Below are positions 1 to 5,567 of a stretch of 9,731 bases of DNA, in pieces. Within the stretch, counting starts at the first letter, position 1. The number at the start of each line of letters is the position of its first letter. The notes below the pieces were generated by a model. The model was given only the letters and a program-made list of their open reading frames with translations, made no database searches and was not told where the DNA came from. Source of the DNA: Lachnospiraceae bacterium UBA3645 (GTDB lineage Bacteria; Bacillota; Clostridia; Lachnospirales; Lachnospiraceae); contig DFKM01000188.1 in assembly GCA_002373555.1 (NCBI GenBank), positions 1-9,731 of the forward strand, in the 5' to 3' direction. The position numbers and the translations under genes are program-made.

Positions 1-708
1 GCCAATATGCTGAACTCCATGGGCGCGAATATCAAGGGCGCGGGGACGGATGTCATCCGGATCCGCGGCGTGGAACGCCTGCACGGCACGGAATATTCCA
101 TCATTCCGGATCAGATCGAAGCCGGAACATTCATGTTCGCGGCAGCCGTCACCAGAGGCGATATCACAGTTAAGAACATTATTCCCAAGCATATGGAAGC
201 TATTTCCTCCAAGCTCCTGGAGCTTGGCTGCGAAGTACTTGAATTCGATGACAGCATCCGCGTCGTCGGCAAGCCGAAGACAACGAGCTGCAATGTGAAG
301 ACCCTGCCTTACCCCGGTTTCCCGACAGATATGCAGCCCCAGATGGGCGTGGCGCTCTGTCTTGCGGACGGCACGGGCATTATCACCGAGAGCATCTTCG
401 AGAACCGCTTCAAATATGCGGATGAGCTCGCGAAGATGGGCGCGGATATCAAAGTGGAAGGCAATGTCGCGGTGTTCCGCGGCGTTGACCGCCTGACCGG
501 TGCGGATCTGGAAGCACCGGACCTGAGAGCCGGCGCAGCCCTCGTTATGGCCGGTCTGGCAGCGGAAGGCTATACGACCGTTGACAACATCCGCTTTATC
601 CAGCGCGGATACGAGGATTTCGATGAAAAACTGCGGGGCCTGGGCGCCGTGATCGAGACCGTCAATGACGCGAAGGACGCCAGAAAATTCCGCATGAGAG
701 TCGGCTGA
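1..708 (+). CDS. murA: UDP-N-acetylglucosamine 1-carboxyvinyltransferase, 3' part
   Basis: This is the first committed enzyme of peptidoglycan synthesis, a cytoplasmic enzyme that transfers enolpyruvate from PEP to UDP-GlcNAc. The frame is open from base 1, so the N-terminal part, including the PEP-reactive Cys loop, lies outside the window. About 235 residues are visible. They include NMLNSMGA at the left edge, [11 protein letters not shown] around visible residues 104-114, whose Asp corresponds to the conserved catalytic Asp of the family, FENRF near 133, and [17 protein letters not shown] near 174-190. The C-terminus ends in RKFRMRVG with TGA at 706-708. The family is about 420 residues long, so roughly half is present. 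The only oddity is truncation by the window. The next gene, metK, has its own promoter, so the two are probably not strictly co-transcribed. The family call is secure; whether this is the only murA paralogue cannot be judged. Confidence 0.96.
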   Translation, partial: ANMLNSMGANIKGAGTDVIRIRGVERLHGTEYSIIPDQIEAGTFMFAAAVTRGDITVKNIIPKHMEAISSKLLELGCEVLEFDDSIRVVGKPKTTSCNVKTLPYPGFPTDMQPQMGVALCLADGTGIITESIFENRFKYADELAKMGADIKVEGNVAVFRGVDRLTGADLEAPDLRAGAALVMAGLAAEGYTTVDNIRFIQRGYEDFDEKLRGLGAVIETVNDAKDARKFRMRVG

Positions 709-709
709 T

Positions 710-740
710 ACAGTTGATGCATTCTGTATGACATCACTGT
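710..740 (+). other. Bulged hairpin after murA
   Basis: ACAGT-GATG (710-719, one T bulged) can pair with CATCACTGT (732-740), giving a 9-bp stem that starts just past the murA stop. ATACAG (708-713) could instead pair with CTGTAT (724-729). No U-run follows; the stem runs directly into the TTGACA box of the metK promoter. It may weakly end or process the murA transcript, but it is not a canonical terminator. Confidence 0.3.
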
Positions 741-768
741 TGACATATACTCGTACCGGTAGTACGAT
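740..768 (+). promoter_or_regulatory. metK promoter, with a palindrome in the spacer
   Basis: A perfect -35 box TTGACA (740-745), a 17-base spacer and TACGAT (763-768) as -10 give a likely vegetative sigma-A-type promoter, with a start near 775. That is just upstream of the SAM riboswitch at 797. A 6-bp inverted repeat, TCGTAC-N5-GTACGA (751-767), fills the spacer and overlaps the -10. It could be a repressor site or chance. Confidence 0.7.
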
Positions 769-796
769 TTCACCAACAACTGAATATCCGGATCAT

Positions 797-893
797 TTCT
801 TATTTCGAGTGGTGGAGACGAAGGATCGATGATGCCACAGCAACCCCAGCGATGGAAGGTGCTAACACGGAGCGAGAAATCGAACAATAAGAA
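797..893 (+). promoter_or_regulatory. SAM-I (S-box) riboswitch aptamer
   Basis: A closing helix P1 is formed by TTCTTATT (797-804) and AATAAGAA (886-893), a perfect 8-bp match. Inside are the S-box core elements in order: GTGG (812-815) pairing with CCAC (835-838), the GATGAT kink-turn segment near 828-833, GCAACC (840-845), GGTGCTAA (858-865), and a CGA-GAAA-TCG hairpin (873-882). It lies between the metK promoter and metK, a classic location. By family knowledge, SAM binding stabilises P1, frees the terminator at 921-949 and lowers metK expression. Confidence 0.93.
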
Positions 894-949
894 GATCTGT
901 GCTGAAAACGAGTTTTTATGCCGGGTCCTTCTGGATCCGGCTTTTCTTT
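890..949 (+). terminator. SAM riboswitch expression platform (terminator and antiterminator)
   Basis: The terminator stem is CCGGGTCC (921-928) with GGATCCGG (933-940), including one G-U pair. It has a TTCT loop and is followed by CTTTTCTTT. The 3' strand of P1 and the bases after it (AGAAGATC, 890-897) can pair with GGTCCTTCT (924-932), with one bulged C. That would give a competing antiterminator when P1 is open. This is the usual transcriptional OFF-switch layout of Firmicutes S-box leaders. Confidence 0.85.
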
Positions 950-991
950 GCAGCAGGTTCGGCTGCATATCGAAAGGAGCTTATAGAAGCA

Positions 992-2179
992 ATGGAAAGA
1001 AGATTATTCACATCGGAATCCGTGACCGAGGGACATCCCGATAAGATCTGCGACCAGATCTCGGATGCTGTCCTGGACGCGATCATGGAACAGGATCCCA
1101 TGGGCCGCGTGGCCTGTGAGACCAGCGTTAATACCGGATTTGTTCTGGTCATGGGCGAGATCACGACATCGGCGTATGTCGATATCCCCGCGATCGTGAG
1201 ACAAACCGTCCTGGATATCGGGTATGACAGATCCGAATACGGATTTGACGGACACACCTGCGCGGTGCTCACCGCGATCGACAACCAGTCCGGCGATATC
1301 GCCATGGGCGTTGACAGGGCCCTGGAGGTCAAGGAAAACCAGATGAGCGAAGAGGAGATCGGCAACTTCGGCGCCGGAGACCAGGGAATGATGTTCGGCT
1401 ATGCGACTAACGAAACGCCCGAGCTCATGCCTTATCCGATCGCGCTCGCGCATCGCCTGACGAAGAAGCTTGCCGAGGTCAGAAAGGACGGTACGCTCAC
1501 CTACCTTCGCCCGGACGGCAAGAGCCAGGTCACGATCGAATACAATGAGGAAGGAAAGCCGGAGAGAGTCGACTGCGTCGTCATTTCCACGCAGCATGAT
1601 CCGGATGTCACGCAGGAGCAGATCCACCGGGATATCCGAAAGTATGTGATCGATCCCGTGGTGCCTGCGGGGATGGTCGATGAGAAGACAAAGTTCTTCA
1701 TCAATCCCACAGGACGTTTCGTCATTGGCGGACCGCAGGGCGATTCGGGCCTGACCGGCAGAAAGATCATCGTAGACACCTACGGCGGATACGCCCGTCA
1801 CGGCGGCGGCGCATTTTCCGGAAAGGACTGCACGAAGGTCGACCGTTCCGCGGCTTACGCTGCGCGTTATGTCGCCAAGAATGTTGTCGCGGCAGGTCTT
1901 GCGGACAAGTGCGAAGTCCAGCTTTCCTACGCGATCGGCGTAGCGACGCCTACTTCCGTATTTGTCGATACCTTCGGCACCGGCAAAGTCTCGGATGAGA
2001 AGCTGACGGAGATCATCCGGAAGCATTTCGACCTGCGTCCAGCCGGCATCATCAGGATGCTCGATCTTCGCAGACCGATTTATAAGCAGACTGCTGCATA
2101 CGGCCATTTCGGCAGAAATGATCTGGATCTTTCCTGGGAAAAGACAGACCGCGTGGAAGAGCTGAAACAGTATCTGTAA
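992..2179 (+). CDS. metK: S-adenosylmethionine synthetase
   Basis: This cytoplasmic enzyme makes S-adenosylmethionine from methionine and ATP, releasing phosphate and pyrophosphate. The 395-residue product has the family length and its signatures: [18 protein letters not shown] near residues 5-22, with the ATP-binding His at 15; [12 protein letters not shown] at 127-138; and the phosphate-binding GGGAFSGKD at 271-279. I chose the ATG at 992 because the product then begins [10 protein letters not shown], as family members do, and AAAGGAG (973-979) lies 12 bases upstream. An open extension back to 899 would run through the riboswitch terminator and add non-conserved residues. The gene is alone in its unit: SAM-I riboswitch before it, terminator hairpin after it. 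It is expected to be repressed by its own product through the riboswitch. No missing catalytic motif was noticed. Confidence 0.98.
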   Translation: MERRLFTSESVTEGHPDKICDQISDAVLDAIMEQDPMGRVACETSVNTGFVLVMGEITTSAYVDIPAIVRQTVLDIGYDRSEYGFDGHTCAVLTAIDNQSGDIAMGVDRALEVKENQMSEEEIGNFGAGDQGMMFGYATNETPELMPYPIALAHRLTKKLAEVRKDGTLTYLRPDGKSQVTIEYNEEGKPERVDCVVISTQHDPDVTQEQIHRDIRKYVIDPVVPAGMVDEKTKFFINPTGRFVIGGPQGDSGLTGRKIIVDTYGGYARHGGGAFSGKDCTKVDRSAAYAARYVAKNVVAAGLADKCEVQLSYAIGVATPTSVFVDTFGTGKVSDEKLTEIIRKHFDLRPAGIIRMLDLRRPIYKQTAAYGHFGRNDLDLSWEKTDRVEELKQYL

Positions 2180-2211
2180 TGCGGCAGAGACCATAAGACC
2201 ATAAGAACATG

Positions 2212-2245
2212 ATATGCTCCCTCTTGCAAAGAGGGAGCATTCGTT
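2212..2245 (+). terminator. metK terminator hairpin, weak U-tract
   Basis: ATGCTCCCTC (2214-2223) pairs perfectly with GAGGGAGCAT (2231-2240). Two more T-A pairs close the stem to 12 bp with a GCA loop. Only a broken T stretch (TCGTTGT) follows, so it is a strong stem with a poor U-run. It sits 34 bases after the metK stop. The -35 hexamer of the next promoter lies in its apex. Confidence 0.7.
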
Positions 2246-2252
2246 GTATAGT
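2224..2252 (+). promoter_or_regulatory. Promoter of the small membrane protein gene, nested in the metK terminator
   Basis: TTGCAA (2224-2229), a 17-base spacer and TATAGT (2247-2252) match the vegetative promoter pattern at 4/6 and 5/6. The predicted start is near 2259, about 28 bases before the ATG at 2287. The -35 box forms the loop end of the metK terminator hairpin. Confidence 0.55.
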
Positions 2253-2286
2253 AATCTGCGGAAAAATAATACCGAGGTATTGTGTC

Positions 2287-2631
2287 ATGAGCGTAGAAAA
2301 AGTCAATGCATATAAGGAACAGAAAACAAACCGCAAGGCGAATCTGGCAAAGGAAAAGAGCCGTAAAAAGAGAAACAGCCTTCTGTCAAAGGGTGCGATT
2401 GCGCTCTGTGCTGCAGCAGTCGTTGCGGCGATCGGCTTTACCGGCTACAACCAGTACAAGGCCTATGAGGATTCGCTTCCGAATTATGATGTCACCCAGC
2501 AGGTGATCTCGGACTATGCCGGCGTAACGGCTACAGAGGCAGCAGAGGAAGCGGAAGCTGCGGCGGAAGAAGGCGCAGCGGCTGAGGAAGATGCGGAAGC
2601 CGGTGAGGAAGCGGAAAGCGCAGCCGAATAA
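2287..2631 (+). CDS. Hypothetical single-pass membrane protein with acidic Ala/Glu tail
   Basis: I do not recognise this 114-residue protein by name. Residues 1-35 are highly basic and polar, rich in Lys and Arg and probably helical. Residues about 36-54 (AIALCAAAVVAAIGF) form one hydrophobic segment. Residues 55-80 are polar (YNQYKAYEDSLPNYDV). The last 30 or so residues are almost only Ala and Glu with a few Asp and Gly. By the positive-inside rule the N-terminus should be cytoplasmic and the acidic tail outside. The segment lacks a convincing signal-peptidase site, so a membrane anchor is likelier than secretion. The ATG at 2287 is chosen because GAGGT (2274-2278) lies 8 bases upstream; earlier in-frame ATGs would fall in the terminator and promoter. 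It stands alone between metK and murC. The Ala/Glu tail is low-complexity DNA and may vary in length between strains. Confidence 0.8.
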   Translation: MSVEKVNAYKEQKTNRKANLAKEKSRKKRNSLLSKGAIALCAAAVVAAIGFTGYNQYKAYEDSLPNYDVTQQVISDYAGVTATEAAEEAEAAAEEGAAAEEDAEAGEEAESAAE

Positions 2632-2656
2632 TCGGCCGACAGCGTATCTGCAGATA

Positions 2657-2684
2657 TTGAAATTCACCGGTATGCGATCATAAG
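2657..2684 (+). promoter_or_regulatory. Possible weak murC promoter
   Basis: TTGAAA (2657-2662), a 16-base spacer and CATAAG (2679-2684) resemble a promoter at 5/6 and 4/6. If it is used, the hairpin at 2693-2722 would lie in the murC leader rather than end the upstream gene. The evidence is weak, but murC needs a promoter somewhere in this 119-base gap unless it is reached by read-through. Confidence 0.3.
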
Positions 2685-2692
2685 AAAACTGC

Positions 2693-2725
2693 ACGGGAGT
2701 TTCGCATGCGCGGAGCTCCTGTTTT
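2693..2725 (+). terminator. Probable terminator before murC
   Basis: ACGGGAG (2693-2699) pairs with CTCCTGT (2716-2722), 7 bp with one G-U pair, and is followed by TTTTAT. The 16-base loop contains the palindrome CGCATGCG. It lies 62 bases after the stop of the small membrane protein gene and 13 bases before the murC ribosome site. It may end the upstream transcript or attenuate murC. Confidence 0.5.
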
Positions 2726-2750
2726 ATAAATTCACGTGAAGAGGTTTTAT

Positions 2751-4133
2751 ATGGCCAGTATAGATTTTAACAGACCTGAATGGGTGCATTTTATCGGGAT
2801 CGGCGGCATCAGCATGAGCGGCCTGGCAGAGATCCTGAAGGACCGCGGTTTTAAGGTGTCGGGATCGGATATGCACGCTTCCGCGCTCACGGAGAAACTT
2901 ATGAGCGAGGGCGTCCATGTGGCGATCGGACAGAAGGCGGAGAATATCGATGCGAACATGAAAAAGATCGTTTACACCGCCGCTGTTCACGAGGACAATT
3001 CGGAGCTGGTGCGTGCGAAGGAGCTCGGGATCCCGCTTCTGACAAGAGCCGAGCTGCTCGGAGAGACGATGAAGAATTACCGTACGTCGGTCGCTGTGGC
3101 CGGCACGCACGGAAAGACCACGACCACCTCCATGATCACGGAGATCGCACTGGCCGCGGATCTGGACCCCACGGTATCCGTCGGCGGCATGCTCGATTCG
3201 ATCGGCGGCAATATCCGGATCGGTCAGTCGGATCTGTTCATTGCAGAGGCCTGTGAATATACGAACAGCTTCCTTTCCTTCTTCCCGACTGTCGGGATCA
3301 TCCTGAATGTCGGTGCGGATCATCTGGATTTCTTCAAGGATCTGGATGATATCCGGAATTCCTTCCGGAAGTTTGCAATGCTGCTGCCGGAGACCGGCTT
3401 CCTTGTGATCAGCAGCAATATCGAAAAGTATGAGGAGATCGTAAAGGGTGTCCGGTGCAGAGTGATCACCGTCGGCGAGCGTGCGGAGGATGATTACCGT
3501 ATGGATCATATCGTTTTCGATCAGGACGGATGTCCTTCCTTTGATCTGTATAAGAACGGCGTTCCTGCAGGAAAGATCGCGCTTGGCGTGCCCGGCCTGC
3601 ACAATGCCTGGAATGCGCTTGCCGCAGCCGCCTGCATGACTGAGCTCGGCACAGAACCGGAACTGACGGCCCATGCGCTCGCGGCATTCGGCGGCACCCA
3701 CAGGAGATTCGAGAAAAAGGGGATCCTGCCCGGCGACGTGCTCGTGATCGATGATTATGCCCATCATCCGGATGAGATCCGGGCGACGCTTACGGCCGCA
3801 AAGAAGATGAACGACCGGAAGGTGGTCTGCATTTTCCAGCCGCACACCTATACAAGGACGAAGTCGCTGATGGATGATTTTGCCGATGCGCTCTCCCTGG
3901 CGGACGAAGTGGTGCTGGCGAAGATCTACCCGGCCAGAGAAACGGATGATCTTGGAATTTCGTCTCACGATCTGGCAGAAAAAATTGCAAAGACCGGCAA
4001 AAAAGTTACATGTCTGGATACCTTCCCGGAGATCGAAAAATTTCTTTCAAAAAAATTTTCCCACGGCGAAATGTTAATAACTATGGGGGCCGGAGACATC
4101 GTAAAAGTTGGAGAAAACCTGCTCGGGCTGTAG
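2751..4133 (+). CDS. murC: UDP-N-acetylmuramate--L-alanine ligase
   Basis: This cytoplasmic Mur ligase adds L-alanine to UDP-MurNAc with ATP, the first amino acid of the peptidoglycan stem peptide. The 460-residue product has the normal family length. The N-terminal UDP-substrate domain shows FIGIGGISMSG (14-24). The central ATPase domain has the P-loop AGTHGKTTTT (117-126), EACEY (166-170) and the ADHLD segment (189-193). The C-terminal domain has GTHRRFE (315-321) and YAHHPDEI (336-343), then FQPHTYTRT and GAGDI near the end. The ATG at 2751 is preceded by GAAGAGG (2738-2744) at good spacing. A GTG at 2736 in frame would overlap this ribosome site and is rejected. murA at the left edge is an earlier step of the same pathway but is not in the same unit. 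Lysine and phenylalanine codons in the last 45 or so residues become noticeably A/T-ended. Confidence 0.97.
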   Translation: MASIDFNRPEWVHFIGIGGISMSGLAEILKDRGFKVSGSDMHASALTEKLMSEGVHVAIGQKAENIDANMKKIVYTAAVHEDNSELVRAKELGIPLLTRAELLGETMKNYRTSVAVAGTHGKTTTTSMITEIALAADLDPTVSVGGMLDSIGGNIRIGQSDLFIAEACEYTNSFLSFFPTVGIILNVGADHLDFFKDLDDIRNSFRKFAMLLPETGFLVISSNIEKYEEIVKGVRCRVITVGERAEDDYRMDHIVFDQDGCPSFDLYKNGVPAGKIALGVPGLHNAWNALAAAACMTELGTEPELTAHALAAFGGTHRRFEKKGILPGDVLVIDDYAHHPDEIRATLTAAKKMNDRKVVCIFQPHTYTRTKSLMDDFADALSLADEVVLAKIYPARETDDLGISSHDLAEKIAKTGKKVTCLDTFPEIEKFLSKKFSHGEMLITMGAGDIVKVGENLLGL

Positions 4134-4239
4134 TTTTCCACATTTTCCACAAGCTTTTCCACAGATTTCGATCGTGGAAAAGCTTTTTGCTTTTTACGCG
4201 GAAAACCGTGCTTTTCGGGGTTTTTCCACAATTTCCACA
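4134..4239 (+). repeat. Cluster of DnaA-box-like 9-mers upstream of the helicase-loading genes
   Basis: TTTTCCACA occurs four times on the + strand, at 4134, 4143, 4155 and 4222. A one-mismatch copy (ATTTCCACA) is at 4231 and an inverted copy (TTTTCCACG) is at 4173-4181. The pairs 4134/4143 and 4222/4231 are head-to-tail with a 9-base period. The 9-mer fits the relaxed DnaA box TTWTNCACA, differing from the strict TTATCCACA at one base. With uniform bases that relaxed motif is expected about once per 16 kb on both strands. The cluster starts at the base after the murC stop and ends 37 bases before the promoter of the dnaD-like gene. DnaA binding is inference; two copies are also part of the terminator stem at 4151-4185. 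Confidence 0.55.
4151..4195 (+). terminator. murC terminator
   Basis: AAGCTTTTCCAC (4151-4162) and GTGGAAAAGCTT (4174-4185) form a perfect 12-bp stem with an 11-base loop, followed by TTTGCTTTTT. It lies 17 bases after the murC stop. Each arm carries a copy of the TTTTCCAC repeat. Confidence 0.8.
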
Positions 4240-4275
4240 TATTTTCCTGCCGGATTTCGTGACGGACCGGTGCTG

Positions 4276-4304
4276 TTGAATGTACATTTTCGGTATGTTA
4301 TACT
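4276..4304 (+). promoter_or_regulatory. Promoter of the dnaD-like/loader/prs operon
   Basis: TTGAAT (4276-4281), a 17-base spacer and TATACT (4299-4304), with TG at 4296-4297 as an extended -10, make a strong vegetative promoter. The predicted start is near 4311. A perfect 10-bp palindrome AATGTACATT (4279-4288) overlaps the -35 box. The TTTTCCACA cluster ends 37 bases upstream, where an activator or repressor could sit. Confidence 0.72.
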
Positions 4305-4337
4305 GCAGACGGATAAGAGAATACGGCAATCAGACCG

Positions 4338-4427
4338 GATGATCTGCGGATCATCATGAAGACTGCGGCATCGCGGGTAGGACAGTCTTCGGCTTACTGG
4401 TTCTGTGCTTTTTATAAAAGTTCAGAA
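4338..4427 (+). promoter_or_regulatory. Hairpin-rich leader of the dnaD-like gene
   Basis: Three stems follow the promoter. GATGATC/GATCATC (4338-4344 with 4349-4355) has a 4-base loop. GAAGACTG/CAGTCTTC (4358-4365 with 4383-4390) has a 17-base loop. CTTTT/AAAAG (4408-4412 with 4416-4420) is extended by TTCTG/CAGAA (4401-4405 with 4423-4427). The last stem overlaps the start of the ribosome site AGAAGGAG (4424-4431), so it could lower translation. No U-run follows the first two stems. No known riboswitch class was recognised. Confidence 0.4.
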
Positions 4428-4440
4428 GGAGAATAAACAA

Positions 4441-5559
4441 TTGTTGATCGAGAATAACAGCATCTCCGGCTTCACGGCCGTCCCGAATTTGTTTCTGGAC
4501 GTCTATATGCCTGAAGCGGGAGGAGAATTCATAAAAGTATATCTGTATCTGATCAGGGCTGCGCAGCAGGCCTCTTCCGGTATCGACATCTGCGACCTCG
4601 CAGACCGTCTGCATTATACCGAGAAGGATGTTCTTCGCGCGCTCAGATACTGGGAGAAGCAGGGAATCCTTGCGCTTACGGAGAACGGCGGGGATATTGT
4701 GTCCGTTTCGCTCCTTCCGGTGGAGATCCCGCAGGATACGTCTGCCTGGATGAAGGAGGCGGACGTTCTTTCCATGCCCGAAAGGAAGACTGCCGCGCCG
4801 GCGGCGGAGGCGCTTCCTGCCGCAGAACCGGCAGAGACCGCGCATGCGGCTGAAACTGCGCCCGCAGAAGCCCCGGCCGTATCGGAGCCGAAGGGCGTGC
4901 GTGCCATTTCCGTGGACGAACTGGCAGGCCTGCAGTCCGACGGCGATTTCGCGGAAGTTGTTTATGTCGCGGAAATGTTCCTGAAGCGGACGCTTTCCTC
5001 GAAGGATGTGCAGCTGTTTGCCTATCTGTACAAGGATCTCGGTTTTCCGGCGGAGCTGATCGAATACCTGGTGGAATACTGCGTTAACGGCGGACATGCG
5101 TCCTACAGATATATGGAATCGGTCGCGCTCGGCTGGCATTCGGAGGGCATCCGGACGGCGGAGGAAGCGAAGGACGCGCACCAGGAATACAGCACGGAGA
5201 ACCGGCGGGTGATGCAGGCCTTCGGTATTTCCGGCAGAACGCTGGCGATGAAGGAAAAGCAGTTCGTGAAGCGTTGGAGAAAGGAACTCGGCATGCCGCT
5301 GGACGTAATCGTGGAAGCGATCAATGTCACGATGACGGCGACACATCAGCCGAGCTTTGAGTATACGGACAGGATCCTTGCCGACTGGCAGAGCCGCGGC
5401 GTGAAGAGCGTCTCGCAGGCAAAGGAAGCCCAGAATGCCAGAAAGATCATCCGCAAACGTCAGACAGCCCCCGAAAAACCGGACAACAGATCGCGTCTTG
5501 TCAATTTTGAACAGCGGCCGGCAGACCTTGCCTCGCTCTTAAAAGACGGGAACTGGTAG
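4441..5559 (+). CDS. dnaD: DnaD/DnaB_2-domain replication initiation protein
   Basis: Primosomal proteins of this family help remodel origin DNA and recruit the replicative helicase through its loader. Taking TTG at 4441 as start gives 372 residues. Residues 1-95 look like the DnaD N-terminal winged-helix domain (PNLFLDVYMP, FIKVYLYLIR, YTEKDVLRALRYWEKQGIL). About residues 110-150 form an Ala/Pro/Glu linker. Two DnaB_2-type C-terminal domains follow, at about 165-245 and 250-325, each ending in a matching YxxxxxxxWxxxGI/V segment (YMESVALGWHSEGI and YTDRILADWQSRGV). A basic tail closes the protein. No ATG fits the N-terminus. AGAAGGAG (4424-4431) lies 9 bases before the TTG, and a GTG at 4405 would lie upstream of that site. 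The loader gene follows after 8 bases, which supports the helicase-loading role. The exact start is the least certain point. Confidence 0.88.
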   Translation: MLIENNSISGFTAVPNLFLDVYMPEAGGEFIKVYLYLIRAAQQASSGIDICDLADRLHYTEKDVLRALRYWEKQGILALTENGGDIVSVSLLPVEIPQDTSAWMKEADVLSMPERKTAAPAAEALPAAEPAETAHAAETAPAEAPAVSEPKGVRAISVDELAGLQSDGDFAEVVYVAEMFLKRTLSSKDVQLFAYLYKDLGFPAELIEYLVEYCVNGGHASYRYMESVALGWHSEGIRTAEEAKDAHQEYSTENRRVMQAFGISGRTLAMKEKQFVKRWRKELGMPLDVIVEAINVTMTATHQPSFEYTDRILADWQSRGVKSVSQAKEAQNARKIIRKRQTAPEKPDNRSRLVNFEQRPADLASLLKDGNW

Positions 5560-5567
5560 GAGGAGAC

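Noticed and set aside
899..991. Longer metK start at 899.
   Set aside because: It lies within the riboswitch expression platform, and MetK family members begin at MxxxLFTSES, matching the ATG at 992.
1004..2194. Long open frame on the - strand opposite metK, and similar ones opposite murC (2724-3968), the dnaD-like gene (4354-5346) and prs (6690-7802).
   Set aside because: They are complementary shadows of strongly conserved + strand genes and have no recognisable protein motifs.
2530..2640. Hairpin GCCGA/TCGGC over the stop of the small membrane protein gene as a terminator.
   Set aside because: The stem is only 5 bp and lacks a U-run. The hairpin at 2693-2725 is the better candidate.
2736..2750. 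GTG start for murC at 2736.
   Set aside because: It would overlap the GAAGAGG ribosome site that serves the ATG at 2751.
4134..4239. CRISPR-like or telomere-like array.
   Set aside because: The repeats are 9 bases long with no uniform spacers and no cas genes nearby. DnaA-type boxes or simple sequence explain them better.
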